A stretch of DNA of 38,253 nt from Rhodospirillaceae bacterium (GTDB lineage Bacteria; Pseudomonadota; Alphaproteobacteria; GCA-2746255). Made by a program: the position numbers and the translations under genes. The notes beneath the pieces are model-generated. The model searched no databases and was not told the origin of the DNA. It saw only the letters and a list, made by a program, of their open reading frames with translations. The DNA is taken from contig NVWO01000010.1 in NCBI GenBank assembly GCA_002746255.1, positions 28,529 to 66,781 of the forward strand. Reading direction: 5' to 3'. Positions within the stretch are counted from its first letter, which is position 1; the number at the start of each line of letters is the position of its first letter. Positions 15,101 to 23,995 of this stretch are shown here, in pieces.

Positions 15101-16997
15101 GGGTGTGGGCGACATGTCCGGCGATGTGTTTGGCAATGGCATGCTGCTTTCCCGGCACATCTGTCTTCTCGCCGCGTTTAACCATCAACACATCTTTATT
15201 GATCCAGACCCGGATCCGGCTACGAGCTTTCTGGAACGCAAGCGGCTTTTCAAAATGCCACGTTCCAGCTGGACGGATTACAACGCAAAACTAATCTCGA
15301 AGGGGGGTGGGATCTTTGATCGCGCAGCAAAATCGGTCAAGCTTTCCCCGGAAATTCAAAAGCGGTTCGCGATTCCCTCGGTACGCATTACGCCGAACGA
15401 TCTTATGCGCTATCTTTTGCGCGCAGAGGCTGATTTGCTTTGGCTTGGTGGTATCGGCACCTATGTAAAGGCGTCCAGTGAAAGCAGCCTTGATGCCGGC
15501 GATCGGGCAAATGACGCGATTCGTGTGGATGCGACGGAACTGCGTTGCAAGGTTATTGGTGAAGGCGCGAATCTTGGCATCACGCAATTTGGGCGAGTCG
15601 AATATGCCCTGGAGGGCGGGCATCTTAATGCGGATTCGGTCGATAATTCCGCTGGCGTGAATTGCTCCGACCACGAGGTAAACATCAAGATTCTTCTGAA
15701 CGAGGTGGTCGCGTCCGGAAAACTGACGGAACAAAAGCGAAATGCCCTTTTGGTGCGGATGACGAAGGACGTTTCGAATTTGGTTCTTCGGGACAATTAT
15801 TTGCACACCCAAGCCATCACCTATGTTGCTTCGCGCGCGTCGGACTTTCTTGACGGTCAGGCGGCGTTGATTCGAACGTTGGAGGACAAAGGCCTGCTGG
15901 ATCGAGAGATCGAGTTTCTGCCAAGCGATGCCGTTATCGAAGAGCGGCTTATGGCGCGGCAGGGGCTGACACGTCCGGAAATTTCCGTTCTTATTTCCTA
16001 TGTGAAGAATTGGCTGTACAGCGCACTTCTCGAGTCGGACATACCAGACGATCCCTTCCTTGCCGCCGATTTCACTCGCTATTTCCCGGCGCCGCTTTGT
16101 GCTGGTTTTGCACGACAGATCGCAAACCATCGGTTGCGCCGCGAGATTATCGCCACGCAGGTTGCAAATGGCCTCATAAGCCGCATGGGCGGCGCCATGG
16201 TTGCGCAATTAGCTGAAAACACCGGCATGCCGCTGGAAAACATTGCGTACGCCTATCTGGTTGTGCGCGAAGCCTTTGGCCTTTCTGATTTGTGGGAGGG
16301 CGTTGAGACGCTTGATAACAAGGTTGCAGTGTGCACACAGACGGAAATGTTCGGTGATATTGGTCGGCTGGTTGAGCAGGCGACGTTCTGGTTCCTCCGA
16401 AATGGCGATCGGTCTCTGGCAATTGCGGCCCATCTGAAAAAATTTAGCGCTGGCGTTAGTGAATTTACGACATCGCTTGGAAAGATTTTGCCGGAGGCAC
16501 AGCGCAACGAGGTCAAGAAACGCGAGGCGCGTTATGTATCGGCGGGGGTTCCGAGAAAACTGGCGGCGGCAGTGGCCAGCATGGATTATTTGGCTCCGGC
16601 CTTCGATGTGGTTGTGGAGGCGCAGAGTTCCAGTCATAGCGTCGAGGAGATTGGCACGCTTTATTTCAAGGTTGGTGTTGTTTTCGGCCTTGATTGGCTA
16701 CGTGTCGAGGGGCGACAGATTTTGCCGGAAAGCCATTGGCAGAAGACGGCCATTGAGGCGATCTTGGACGATCTATCCGGGCAACAGGCGGCGCTTACAT
16801 GTCGGATTGTTCGGGCAGCGAAGGGTGCGGCGCGCCTTGATGGCATTCTCGATTCATGGATTTTGGCTAACAAGATCGCTGTTGAACGAACGCGCCAGAT
16901 GTTAAATGAAATTCACTCGGCAAGTGCGCTGCACAGCTTTGACCTTGCGATGCTGACGGTCGCCAATCGCCAGATGCGCTCTCTCATTCAGGCATAA
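12156..16997 (+). CDS. gdhB: NAD-specific glutamate dehydrogenase, large (~180 kDa) type
   Basis: This enzyme deaminates glutamate to 2-oxoglutarate and ammonia with NAD+, in the cytoplasm. It has 1,613 residues, the normal size of the large homohexameric Bac_GDH class. The N-terminal half carries ACT-like regulatory regions. The catalytic part begins around residue 800 with RGGRIARGGIRWSDRRED and the Lys-containing KAQMVKNAVIVPVGAKGGF (about 834-852). It continues through LGVGDMSGDVFGNGMLLS and EGANLGITQFGRVEYALEGG. The ATG at 12156 (MSKKSPRK) with GGGAG upstream is preferred over a frame extension to 12063 with no SD. It is probably monocistronic, with purH converging on it 33 bases later. 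The symbol is used loosely; gdhZ is also in use for this class. Confidence 0.96.
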   Translation: MSKKSPRKQTALINAVVRAAAKKKCGGKDASLARFIRLYYGDVLLADMAACSTGALACAALSVWSLGQLRASGKIGIRIFNPSVKQDGWESSHTVIEIINNDMPFLVDSVTAELNRNGLTVHHIVHPVFDVLRTPGGKLSRIDGLKDGGDKACRESFMHIEVDQQMNPDFISTLQAGLESVLEDVRLAVQDWAPLRSQMHAIISETDKTPPPLPMEAVAEDVAFFRWLLDDHFTFLGYREYHLEKKGNKAYLKPVAKSGLGILRKPSPKFIAGSKSPAPLKTASVDRKDSLLIVTKTTALSTVHRLAHMEYIGIRIFDANGNVTGERRFLGLYTSTAYSRSPREIPILRHKVAATLARAGFLPASHSGKALLHILENFPRDELFQISEADLSRISMGILALQERKHVALFCRHDPFQRFVSCLVYLPRDIYNTELRERIEKVLEESYGGETTDYYTKVGDSVLARLRFLIRITPGKALKLSDAAIEKQLIVIARSWEEDLRDALIEVEGESQGLSLLRKYGKGFPPSYREHFDACAAIDDIEKISDVLENKEIALSLYRKEGSASNALRFKIYNYGKPVPLSDALPMLENMGLRVIGEVPFEISPKGGAPVFIHDFHMVTEGGIDIPLDDIKENFEEAFLDVWKGRVEDDVFNRLVLIAGLTSREVVVLRAFRKFLRQIGVPFSLAYMGETLAGNASIARLIMDLFAARFDPRNRHRAEVRVVKLRNAIEAALEKVPNLDQDRILRRFYNLVESTLRTNYFQQDGEGQPKPYLSFKFASRLIKRLPLPRPMFEIFVYSPRMEGVHLRGGRIARGGIRWSDRREDFRTEILGLMKAQMVKNAVIVPVGAKGGFVVKRPPAEGGREALMAEVIACYQMLIRGMLDLTDNLDGNQAVQPLDTICKDEADPYLVVAADKGTATFSDIANAISKDYGFWLGDAFASGGSQGYDHKKMGITARGAWESVKRHFRELGVDIQKTDFTVLGVGDMSGDVFGNGMLLSRHICLLAAFNHQHIFIDPDPDPATSFLERKRLFKMPRSSWTDYNAKLISKGGGIFDRAAKSVKLSPEIQKRFAIPSVRITPNDLMRYLLRAEADLLWLGGIGTYVKASSESSLDAGDRANDAIRVDATELRCKVIGEGANLGITQFGRVEYALEGGHLNADSVDNSAGVNCSDHEVNIKILLNEVVASGKLTEQKRNALLVRMTKDVSNLVLRDNYLHTQAITYVASRASDFLDGQAALIRTLEDKGLLDREIEFLPSDAVIEERLMARQGLTRPEISVLISYVKNWLYSALLESDIPDDPFLAADFTRYFPAPLCAGFARQIANHRLRREIIATQVANGLISRMGGAMVAQLAENTGMPLENIAYAYLVVREAFGLSDLWEGVETLDNKVAVCTQTEMFGDIGRLVEQATFWFLRNGDRSLAIAAHLKKFSAGVSEFTTSLGKILPEAQRNEVKKREARYVSAGVPRKLAAAVASMDYLAPAFDVVVEAQSSSHSVEEIGTLYFKVGVVFGLDWLRVEGRQILPESHWQKTAIEAILDDLSGQQAALTCRIVRAAKGAARLDGILDSWILANKIAVERTRQMLNEIHSASALHSFDLAMLTVANRQMRSLIQA

Positions 16998-17030
16998 GCC
17001 GGCCCCCGCCATCGCTACGTGGGTCTGCGC

Positions 17031-18617
17031 TTAGTGGCGGAAGTGGCGCATGCCCGTGAACACCATGGCCAGCCCCTGTTCGTCGGCTGCCGCAATCACT
17101 TCTTTGTCACGGATGGAGCCCCCAGGCTGGATGACGGCGGTGGCGCCTGCTTCGGCTGCCGCCAGCAGGCCGTCCGCAAAGGGGAAAAAGGCGTCGGATG
17201 CCACGACGGAGCCTTGTGCCAGACTTTCTTTCATCCCGGCTATCCGTGCGGCCTCGGACGCCTTGTGGGCGGCGATGCGCGATGAATCGATGCGGCTCAT
17301 CTGGCCTGCGCCGATGCCAACGGTCGCCAGATCCTTCGTATAGACAATGGCATTGGATTTGACATGCTTGGCGATCGTAAAGGCGAAAAGAAGGTCGGCA
17401 AGTTCCTTTTCCGTCGGTTGGCGTTTTGTCACCACCGTGATGTCCTTCTCGTCAATTTGGCCATTGTCGCGGCCTTGAAGCAAAAAGCCGTTTGCAAGAT
17501 CACGAAACGCAAAGCCTGCTTCGGTTGGGTCCGGCATGTCCGTGGTGAGAAGAACGCGCAGGTTTTTTTTTGCCTTTAGGATTTCGCGGGCTTCTTCGTC
17601 TATGTCCGGTGCGATGACGACTTCCATGAAGAGTTTTACGATTTCCTCGGCCGTTGCCGCATCCAGAGTGCGGTTGGTGGCGATGATGCCGCCAAAGGCG
17701 CTCACGGGATCGCAGCGCAGCGCCAGGTCCCAGGCCGTTTTAAGGTTTTCGGCCGTGGCAACGCCGCAGGGGTTCGCGTGTTTGATGATGGCGATGGCGG
17801 GGACGTTGAATTCGGCGACAAGCTCGAAGGCGGCATCCGTGTCGTTCAGATTGTTGTAGCTGAGTTCCTTGCCTTGAATCTGTTTTGCCGTTGCGACGCC
17901 GGGTCGTGGGGCACCATTGACATAAAAGGCGGCTTGCTGATGTGGGTTTTCGCCATAACGGAGCGTCTGGCGCAGCTCGCCCGAGAAAGTGACCCGTCGA
18001 GGGAAATCTTCAGACAGCACGTTCCCGAACCAGTTGCCGATGGCGGAATCATAGGCGGCGGTTCGCTGATAGGCGGTCGCGGCCAGGCGGCGGCGCAGCG
18101 CCAGCGTTGTGGCGCCTTTCGTCTCCGTCATTTCTGCCATGACCGCCGCATAATCCACCGCGTCGGTGATGACGGTGACGAAGGCATGATTTTTCGATGC
18201 CGCGCGAAGCAGCGCCGGTCCGCCGATGTCGATGTTTTCAATGCAGTCGTCAAAGGAAGCGTCCTTCGCAATCGTCTCCTCAAACGGGTAGAGATTGACG
18301 ACCAAAAGGTCGATTGGTGCGATGCCGTGTTTTTTCATCGCGGCGATGTGGGCAGGATCGTCGCGGCGTCCAAGAAGCCCGCCATGAATAAGCGGATGCA
18401 GGGTCTTCACCCGGCCATCAAGAATTTCCGGGAAACCGGTGTGATCCGAAACCTCGGTAACCGGAATGCCCGCGTCCCGTAATTTTTTCGCCGAGCCGCC
18501 GGTGGAGAGGATTTCGACGCCAAAATCGTTAAGAAAACGTCCGAATTCTTCCAGTCCGCTCTTGTCGGAAACGGAAATCAGTGCCCGACGGATGGGGGTA
18601 AGGCGGGGATCAGGCAT
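17031..18617 (-). CDS. purH: PurH, bifunctional AICAR formyltransferase / IMP cyclohydrolase
   Basis: PurH performs the last two steps of purine synthesis: formylation of AICAR with 10-formyl-THF, then closure to IMP. It has 528 residues, the usual length. The N-terminal cyclohydrolase domain shows [30 protein letters not shown] and the signature [14 protein letters not shown]. The C-terminal transformylase domain shows [14 protein letters not shown], the catalytic KHANPCG and [10 protein letters not shown] near the end. The start at 18615-18617 (MPDPRLTP) has GGAG upstream; an in-frame extension to 18698 is not conserved in character. In many alphaproteobacteria purH follows the heparinase-like gene; here the surface-sugar genes come between. 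Confidence 0.97.
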   Translation of the reverse strand: MPDPRLTPIRRALISVSDKSGLEEFGRFLNDFGVEILSTGGSAKKLRDAGIPVTEVSDHTGFPEILDGRVKTLHPLIHGGLLGRRDDPAHIAAMKKHGIAPIDLLVVNLYPFEETIAKDASFDDCIENIDIGGPALLRAASKNHAFVTVITDAVDYAAVMAEMTETKGATTLALRRRLAATAYQRTAAYDSAIGNWFGNVLSEDFPRRVTFSGELRQTLRYGENPHQQAAFYVNGAPRPGVATAKQIQGKELSYNNLNDTDAAFELVAEFNVPAIAIIKHANPCGVATAENLKTAWDLALRCDPVSAFGGIIATNRTLDAATAEEIVKLFMEVVIAPDIDEEAREILKAKKNLRVLLTTDMPDPTEAGFAFRDLANGFLLQGRDNGQIDEKDITVVTKRQPTEKELADLLFAFTIAKHVKSNAIVYTKDLATVGIGAGQMSRIDSSRIAAHKASEAARIAGMKESLAQGSVVASDAFFPFADGLLAAAEAGATAVIQPGGSIRDKEVIAAADEQGLAMVFTGMRHFRH

Positions 18618-18698
18618 GGTATATTCTACTCCGATGCGGTTGGGCTTGGGTGGCTGTGGGAGGCGAGTGTGCCTGAGCGGATTTCTGGCGGCAACCAC

Positions 18699-20642
18699 TC
18701 AGGATGCGGATTCGCGCGTAACGGCGTTTAAGGCCGGTTCCGGCAAGGGCTTTTGTTCCTTGAACTCTGGAACGAGCTTGTTGAGGAACGCCTTTACGTC
18801 GTCCGATTTTCGGGCCTGGCAGAGCCCGGCAAGTTCGTTGAAGGCACGGCCAAGAATTTCGTGATCCGCCGTTCGCGGTGCGGCAAGCAGGATGCCTTTG
18901 CAGGGCGTTTCCACGAGCTTTTCTGAGGCGTGGAAAAGTTCTTCATGCAGTTTCTCACCCGGTCGAAGGCCGGTAAATTCGATGGCAATATCCTTTTCCG
19001 GCTGCAGGCCGGCCAGGCGAATCATCTGTTTGGCCAGATCCAGGATGAAAATCGGCTTGCCCATATCAAGGACGAAAATGCCACCATGTTTTTCGCCCTT
19101 TGTGCCCAGGACAGACGCCTGCAGTACCAATGCGACCGCTTCGCGAACGGTCATGAAATAGCGGCTTATTTCAGGGTGGGTAACGGTTAGCGGGCCTCCC
19201 CGGCGCAGCTGGTTCTGGAAGAGCGGAACAACGGAACCGGTGGAGCCCAGCACGTTGCCAAAACGAACGGTCACAAAGCGCGTGCCATTGCCACAATTTG
19301 CGGCGGCAAGATCGAGGGACTGGCAGTAACTTTCTGCCAGTCGTTTCGTTGCGCCCATGACATTTGTCGGGTTTACCGCCTTATCGGTGGAAATCATGAC
19401 CATCGCGGTAACCCCTGCCTTTTGGCAGGCATCGGCAACGTTGCGGGTGCCGATGGCGTTTGTCAGCACACCTTCGACCGGGTTTTCTTCCACCATGGGA
19501 ACGTGTTTCAGGGCCGCGGCGTGAAAAACAAGATCCGGGGTCTCGCGGGCAAGGACGCTCGCCAGACGGCTGGAATCGCGCACGTCGCCAAGGCGCGCGC
19601 TTCGTGAAATCTTGCCATGGCGCTCCGCAAGCTGCCCATCGATCTGGTAGAGGTTGAACTCACAATTGTCGAACAGGGTTAAATGCGTCGGCGCGTAATC
19701 GGAAATCTGACGGACAAGCTCGGAACCGATGGTGCCGCCGGCCCCGGTAATCAGGATGCGCCGGCCAGCGATCATCTTGCGCATGGCATCCTGATCCAGA
19801 ACGGTTTGCGGACGGCCCAGCAAATCGTCGATTGCGATGGGGCGGATATCAAGGCTTTTGGCGTCGCTCCGCTGGAAATCCGTCAGTCTTGGAAGCCTCG
19901 AAAGGGGCATGCCAAGGCCATCGGCGATGTTGAGAATCTCGCTGATTCTCGCGCCATCAAGGTTTTGTCGTGTAAGGATCAGGCGCTGCGGTCGTTCTCC
20001 CCGGCGTGTCAGCCGTTCGACAGTCTCGGGCAAATTTTCCGGTGTGCCTAGAATGGGGACGCCGCGAATGTTTCGCCCGACCCGGGTTCCCTTCTCATCG
20101 ACAATGCCGACGACGCGATAGGCGGCACCCGCTTCGTGGTCGGTCGCGCGGATAAACATTTCCGTTCCCTCGCCGGTTCCAACAAGAAGAACAGGCACGC
20201 GACGGTAACCATCTCGTTCCAGAAAACGATCAAAACGCCGATCCTTGATCAGGCGGTAGAGAAAGCGGGGCCCTCCAAGAAGAGCCATGAGCACGAACCA
20301 GTTGATTAGAAGAATCGACCGCGGCAAGGCATCAAGGCGTGTGAGCATGAACATGAGCGGCGTGAAAATCAGGATCACAAGCGTGACGGCGCGCGTAATT
20401 GCAACGAGATCGTCAAGCGATGCATAGCGCCAGATTCCGCGGTAGAGCCGCATCGACAAAAACACGCCTGCGGAAACGACAGTGAAGATCGCCATTCCCT
20501 CAAGCAGAAATTCCCGTGCGTAGCTAAACGCGCCATCGCCGAGCCGCAAATAGAGCGAAATCAGGAATGATGCCGCCGCCATGAAGGTGTCATGGGCGAA
20601 GGCGATCCAGGGATGTCCAATGCGTCGGAAAAAATCAGCCAT
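18699..20642 (-). CDS. WbpM/CapD-like nucleoside-diphosphate-sugar 4,6-dehydratase, membrane-bound
   Basis: The 647-residue protein begins with about four membrane helices (residues 12-125). A first Rossmann region (RRVPVLLVGTGEGTEMF) follows, then the catalytic long-SDR domain: ITGAGGTIGSEL (NAD binding, 298-309) and STDKAVNPTNVMGATKR (418-434). The usual catalytic Tyr is Met429 before Lys433, as in the WbpM group with its Ser-Met-Lys triad. These enzymes convert UDP-GlcNAc to the 4-keto-6-deoxy sugar, the entry to QuiNAc or FucNAc. The start MADFFRRIG at 20640-20642 is preferred over a 12-codon extension. It lies at the end of the surface-glycan run, 75 bases after the SDR gene and 81 before purH. 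Confidence 0.93.
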   Translation of the reverse strand: MADFFRRIGHPWIAFAHDTFMAAASFLISLYLRLGDGAFSYAREFLLEGMAIFTVVSAGVFLSMRLYRGIWRYASLDDLVAITRAVTLVILIFTPLMFMLTRLDALPRSILLINWFVLMALLGGPRFLYRLIKDRRFDRFLERDGYRRVPVLLVGTGEGTEMFIRATDHEAGAAYRVVGIVDEKGTRVGRNIRGVPILGTPENLPETVERLTRRGERPQRLILTRQNLDGARISEILNIADGLGMPLSRLPRLTDFQRSDAKSLDIRPIAIDDLLGRPQTVLDQDAMRKMIAGRRILITGAGGTIGSELVRQISDYAPTHLTLFDNCEFNLYQIDGQLAERHGKISRSARLGDVRDSSRLASVLARETPDLVFHAAALKHVPMVEENPVEGVLTNAIGTRNVADACQKAGVTAMVMISTDKAVNPTNVMGATKRLAESYCQSLDLAAANCGNGTRFVTVRFGNVLGSTGSVVPLFQNQLRRGGPLTVTHPEISRYFMTVREAVALVLQASVLGTKGEKHGGIFVLDMGKPIFILDLAKQMIRLAGLQPEKDIAIEFTGLRPGEKLHEELFHASEKLVETPCKGILLAAPRTADHEILGRAFNELAGLCQARKSDDVKAFLNKLVPEFKEQKPLPEPALNAVTRESAS

Positions 20643-20684
20643 GTTTCTCAATCTATGACAGATGGCTAGGGAAAGCATACTGGT

Positions 20685-20702
20685 GGGTGCGGTGTCGCAC
20701 CC
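20685..20702 (-). terminator. Short hairpin between the SDR and dehydratase genes
   Basis: A 7-bp perfect stem (GGGTGCG with CGCACCC) encloses a 4-base loop, 16 bases past the stop of the SDR gene. There is no T-run after it on the minus strand, so it may act only as a weak attenuator or an mRNA-stabilising structure ahead of the dehydratase gene. Confidence 0.35.
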
Positions 20703-20717
20703 GGGAGATTGTCTTTA

Positions 20718-21683
20718 TTATTCGGATTTTCTCTGGTTTTGATACCAGGCGACGGTTTTTTGCAGGCCGTCGTCGAGGGAATGCGGTGGGTACCAGTTAA
20801 GAATGTCGTGAATATGGCGGCCATCCAGGGTAAGGGAGCCCAGCAGGCGGCGCGTCATGCCGCCTTTTCCGATCAGCCAAAGCATGGCCTCCAGCAGTGC
20901 CGGGGGGATCGGTGCCATGACGATTCGCTTCTTCATTTTTTTGGCGATTGCTCTGGCCAGATCGGGTGTTGAGACATCCTCACCATCGCTAACCAGGAAA
21001 GTTTCTCCTGGCGCTTTCGGATGGGTAAGGCAGCGGCCTATGGCGCTTGCAAGATTGTCGGTGCCAATCAGGCTGCGGCGGTTAAAAATATTGCCGAATG
21101 GAAGGGGCAGGCCAAGTTCGCAGAGGCGAAGCAATTGACGAAAATTTCCTTTCACGCCGGGTCCGTAAACCAGAGGTGGGCGAAGGATAACAAGCTCGAC
21201 GCCTGTGTTGTGTGTGATTTTGCGCAGGGCTTCTTCCGCCTCTAATTTTGAAACGCCATAAGGGTCTTCCGGCAGAGGAACGTCCTGTTCCCGATATGGC
21301 TGTGGGCCTTTCCCGTGGACCTTAACGCTGCTTAGGAAAACAAAGCGCCGGACTCTGGCCGCAACGGCCTGTTCGGCCAGGCGCTTTGTGCCTTCGACGT
21401 TCACCCTTCGGTGCGCGGCCAATGGGTCTGGGGCAGGGTCGCGCAGCATGTGGACGCGCGCGGCGAGGTGTACGACCGCGTCGGCTCCCTTCAACAGGGC
21501 TGTCCAGGACGTTTCCGGGCCGATGTCCGTGATTTTCTGAACCGAGATCGCTGGGTCCGGGGCCGATGGGTTAAGGGATTGCGGGCGGCGCATGGCCGCA
21601 ACAACTTGATGCCCGTCCAGGGCGAGAGCCGGGCAAAGCACATGCCCGATCATTCCGTTTGCGCCGGTTACCAAAACGCGCAT
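20718..21683 (-). CDS. NAD-dependent epimerase/4-reductase (SDR), GalE/WbpV/WreQ-like
   Basis: The 321-residue extended SDR has the NAD motif GANGMIG (residues 7-13), the catalytic Ser in FLSSVKVHG (around 118-119) and Tyr142-x3-Lys146 in DPYGVSKLEAE. The sequence also has LRPPLVYGPGVKGNF, typical of sugar epimerases and 4-ketoreductases. Between a WecA/WbpL-like transferase and a WbpM-like dehydratase, reduction of the 4-keto intermediate to UDP-QuiNAc or UDP-FucNAc is the best guess. A plain UDP-hexose 4-epimerase is the alternative. The ATG at 21681-21683 shares its A with the TGA stop of the upstream gene (TGATG), which rules out the much longer open frame that continues through that gene. 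Confidence 0.88.
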   Translation of the reverse strand: MRVLVTGANGMIGHVLCPALALDGHQVVAAMRRPQSLNPSAPDPAISVQKITDIGPETSWTALLKGADAVVHLAARVHMLRDPAPDPLAAHRRVNVEGTKRLAEQAVAARVRRFVFLSSVKVHGKGPQPYREQDVPLPEDPYGVSKLEAEEALRKITHNTGVELVILRPPLVYGPGVKGNFRQLLRLCELGLPLPFGNIFNRRSLIGTDNLASAIGRCLTHPKAPGETFLVSDGEDVSTPDLARAIAKKMKKRIVMAPIPPALLEAMLWLIGKGGMTRRLLGSLTLDGRHIHDILNWYPPHSLDDGLQKTVAWYQNQRKSE

Positions 21684-22696
21684 CAGTTTTTTTCCCGAAA
21701 GGGATTTTGGAGAATTCCAAGCACCATTGCGACCAGCAGAATGGCGACGATGAGGGAAAACCACGGTCGGCCGGTGGAAGCCAGAACGGCAAGCCCGAGA
21801 AGTCCGACATTCGTCGCCAGGACAATTCGCACGACGCCAACGTGACCAAGTCCCCGGCGGCTTGCCAATTGATAAAAGTGGCTGGCATGGGCTTCCCAGA
21901 TGCGCTTGCCTGAGAACAGGCGGCGGATCAGGGTCAGGGTCGAATCCGCGAGATAGTAGAGCGGCAGAATCAGGGCGGCGGCCCAGTGGCCTGCGGTGGC
22001 TAGAGAAAGCAGCAGCCAGCCAAGCAGGAAGCCAAGCGGGATGCTGCCGACATCGCCGAGAAAAATCTTCGCCGGGGGCCAATTCCACGCCAGGAAGCCA
22101 AGCGCCACCGCAGCGATGGTGATCCCTAGATAACAAAGATCCGGCGACAGGCTGCCAAGCAGGGCCACCAGCGCCACGCCAAACCCCAGACTTGCAGTTT
22201 CCACGCCGGCGATGCCGTCGATGCCGTCCATAAAATTAAAGAGATTTAAAAACCAGACCCATAGAAGCCCGGTGGCAATCCGGTCGAGAAGCGGGGGCAA
22301 GATTCCCTGAAAGGTTTCGGCGTTGCTCGGCAGGCTGAAAAGCACGGCGGCAACGGCGATGGCCTGACACAACAGGCGGGGGATGGGGGGCAGCCCGCGA
22401 AGGTCATCGACCCAGGAAATCACCGCCAAAAAGCCGGCAGCGCCAAGTAGAACCCATCGTTCAAGCGTTACGCCGGGATCGGATGGAAAAAAAGTGAAAA
22501 GGATTCCCCAAATCGGCAGCAGGGCCAGCATGACGCCAAGGCCACCGCCGCGCGGGGTGGGCAGGACATGGCTGCTGCGCGGATTCGGGTGGTCGAGAAT
22601 GGCATGGCGACGCAGCAGCCGGTGGGCAAGGCCCGTGCTGGCCCAGGAGGCCAGCACGGCGGCGCCTCCTGCCAGGAGGTATAAAATCCATTCCAT
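21683..22696 (-). CDS. WecA/WbpL-like undecaprenyl-phosphate HexNAc-1-phosphate transferase
   Basis: This polytopic membrane enzyme (337 residues, about 10-11 helices) transfers a sugar-1-phosphate from a UDP-sugar to undecaprenyl phosphate and starts the O-chain. The polyprenol transferase motifs are present: Asp97-Asp98 in SWVDDLRGLP, NLFNFMDGIDG (151-161), the metal-binding FLGD (212-215) and the basic loop EAHASHFYQ with His270 and His273. SSHVLPTPRGGG near residue 41 is also diagnostic. Co-location with the SDR and dehydratase favours a WbpL/WreU-type enzyme using QuiNAc or FucNAc over a housekeeping MraY, which would be larger and lie in the dcw cluster. The ATG at 22694-22696 has only a weak SD. 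Confidence 0.92.
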   Translation of the reverse strand: MEWILYLLAGGAAVLASWASTGLAHRLLRRHAILDHPNPRSSHVLPTPRGGGLGVMLALLPIWGILFTFFPSDPGVTLERWVLLGAAGFLAVISWVDDLRGLPPIPRLLCQAIAVAAVLFSLPSNAETFQGILPPLLDRIATGLLWVWFLNLFNFMDGIDGIAGVETASLGFGVALVALLGSLSPDLCYLGITIAAVALGFLAWNWPPAKIFLGDVGSIPLGFLLGWLLLSLATAGHWAAALILPLYYLADSTLTLIRRLFSGKRIWEAHASHFYQLASRRGLGHVGVVRIVLATNVGLLGLAVLASTGRPWFSLIVAILLVAMVLGILQNPFREKN

Positions 22697-22768
22697 GCTA
22701 CGGGTTATAGCTCGCCCGCCGGGCCTTCTGCAAAAGCAAGTTCGGTGGCGGTGAAAGCTTGAGTTTTC

Positions 22769-23995
22769 CTAGGGTGCCGATTTTGGCGAGGGGGTGGCAT
22801 CCCCTTCCCCGGCAATGCCCAGAAGAATGGCGGCAACAAAGAAAAGCGTCGTAATCCACCATGCCTGCCAGATGCCGTAGCTGAGGGAGGCGGCAACAAT
22901 GCCTGTAACCATGGCACCATTGAAAACAGCATTTGAATAGCGCGCCATTCGCCGTCGCAAGACCATCACAAACAGCCAGACCATGAAGAGGCCGCAGATA
23001 ACAGCGCCAACCAACCCGGTTTCCAGCCACCATTGCATGGCGGCGTTATGTGGGTGCAGGGGCAGAATATCACTACCTTCACCGACGTTCTGGATAAGTC
23101 GCGTACGGTCAGGGATGTTTCGCGATGTGTCGAGACCCCATCCCAGAAGGGGCCTTTCCTCGACGCGCTCGGCGACGAAACGCCAGATATATATTCGATG
23201 GATGGCCGAGGTTGGAAGATTGGGCATCGTTACCCATATTTTCTTGGGATCCGGCAGCAGTGGTGGAAGCCACGGCGCCAGGGCCGTCCCCGCCATGGTG
23301 AGACAAATGAGCGCGATGGCGATCCGCTTTGGAAAACGCAGGGATGGAAGGAAAACAAGCATTCCAAGTAGAAGGGCAAGCAGCGACGCGGCGTTTTCAA
23401 GCTGCGCGAGAACCACAAGGGACAAGACGAAAATCGCTGCCGCAATCCGGAACCGATGCCTTGGGTCGATCCACAGCAGGACCGGCCAGACAAGCAGCGC
23501 AAACACCGTGGTCCAGCGATTGAAAATTGTGTTGTCTGGGGTGCCGATCCCCCAGGATGAACTATATAGATGATAGGTGGCGAGATCCGTCACGACCTCG
23601 ATGGCGATGAACAGGGTAGCAATCCCCATGCCGGCCAGCAGGGCAGGGCCAAGGAGGCTGCGTTCATGAGGCTTGAGATCGCGGGCCCCGGCCAGCAGTA
23701 CCATCCCGCAGGCACCCAGACTGATAAGGTCGAACGCCTGGCTGAGGCTTCTTTCCGGCGCGACGGACCAAAAAGCGGTGACAACCCCCCAGAGGGCGAT
23801 TGCGCCGAAAAAAGCCGCGCCAATCCATGAGATTTTCAAACGCCTGGCGTTCGGACGGAACGAAAGGCCGAGAATTGCCAAGGCCATTAAAATCAGAAGC
23901 GGCGTCAAGAAGCCGGATAGATAGACGGCAAGGGTTGGAAGCAAAAAGGCCGAAATTGCCAACAGATGTCCGTTGTGCAGATCCTGCAGTTTCAT
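22769..23995 (-). CDS. O-antigen ligase/polymerase family (WaaL/Wzy-like) membrane protein
   Basis: The 408-residue protein has about ten to twelve hydrophobic helices and one large periplasmic loop. The loop contains IYIWRFVAERVEERPLLGWG and LPLHPHNAAMQWWLETG, the Arg/His pattern of the Wzy_C/O-antigen ligase family. It could be the WaaL ligase joining O-chain to lipid A-core, or a Wzy polymerase; the family does not separate these by sequence alone. The start MKLQDLHNG at 23993-23995 overlaps the FkbM stop (ATGA). A 33-codon extension is open but lies in that gene. A 72-base gap separates it from the following transferase gene. Confidence 0.88.
   Translation of the reverse strand: MKLQDLHNGHLLAISAFLLPTLAVYLSGFLTPLLILMALAILGLSFRPNARRLKISWIGAAFFGAIALWGVVTAFWSVAPERSLSQAFDLISLGACGMVLLAGARDLKPHERSLLGPALLAGMGIATLFIAIEVVTDLATYHLYSSSWGIGTPDNTIFNRWTTVFALLVWPVLLWIDPRHRFRIAAAIFVLSLVVLAQLENAASLLALLLGMLVFLPSLRFPKRIAIALICLTMAGTALAPWLPPLLPDPKKIWVTMPNLPTSAIHRIYIWRFVAERVEERPLLGWGLDTSRNIPDRTRLIQNVGEGSDILPLHPHNAAMQWWLETGLVGAVICGLFMVWLFVMVLRRRMARYSNAVFNGAMVTGIVAASLSYGIWQAWWITTLFFVAAILLGIAGEGDATPSPKSAP

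Noticed and set aside
15291-16208. 305-codon open frame on the minus strand inside the glutamate dehydrogenase gene
   Set aside because: It is wholly antisense to conserved catalytic coding sequence, has a Arg/His-rich composition typical of shadow frames, and has no SD or family match.
21684-22136. N-terminal extension of the SDR gene
   Set aside because: The open frame continues through the WecA-like gene in another register. The GxxGxxG motif normally lies within 15 residues of the start, and the TGATG overlap fixes the start at 21683.
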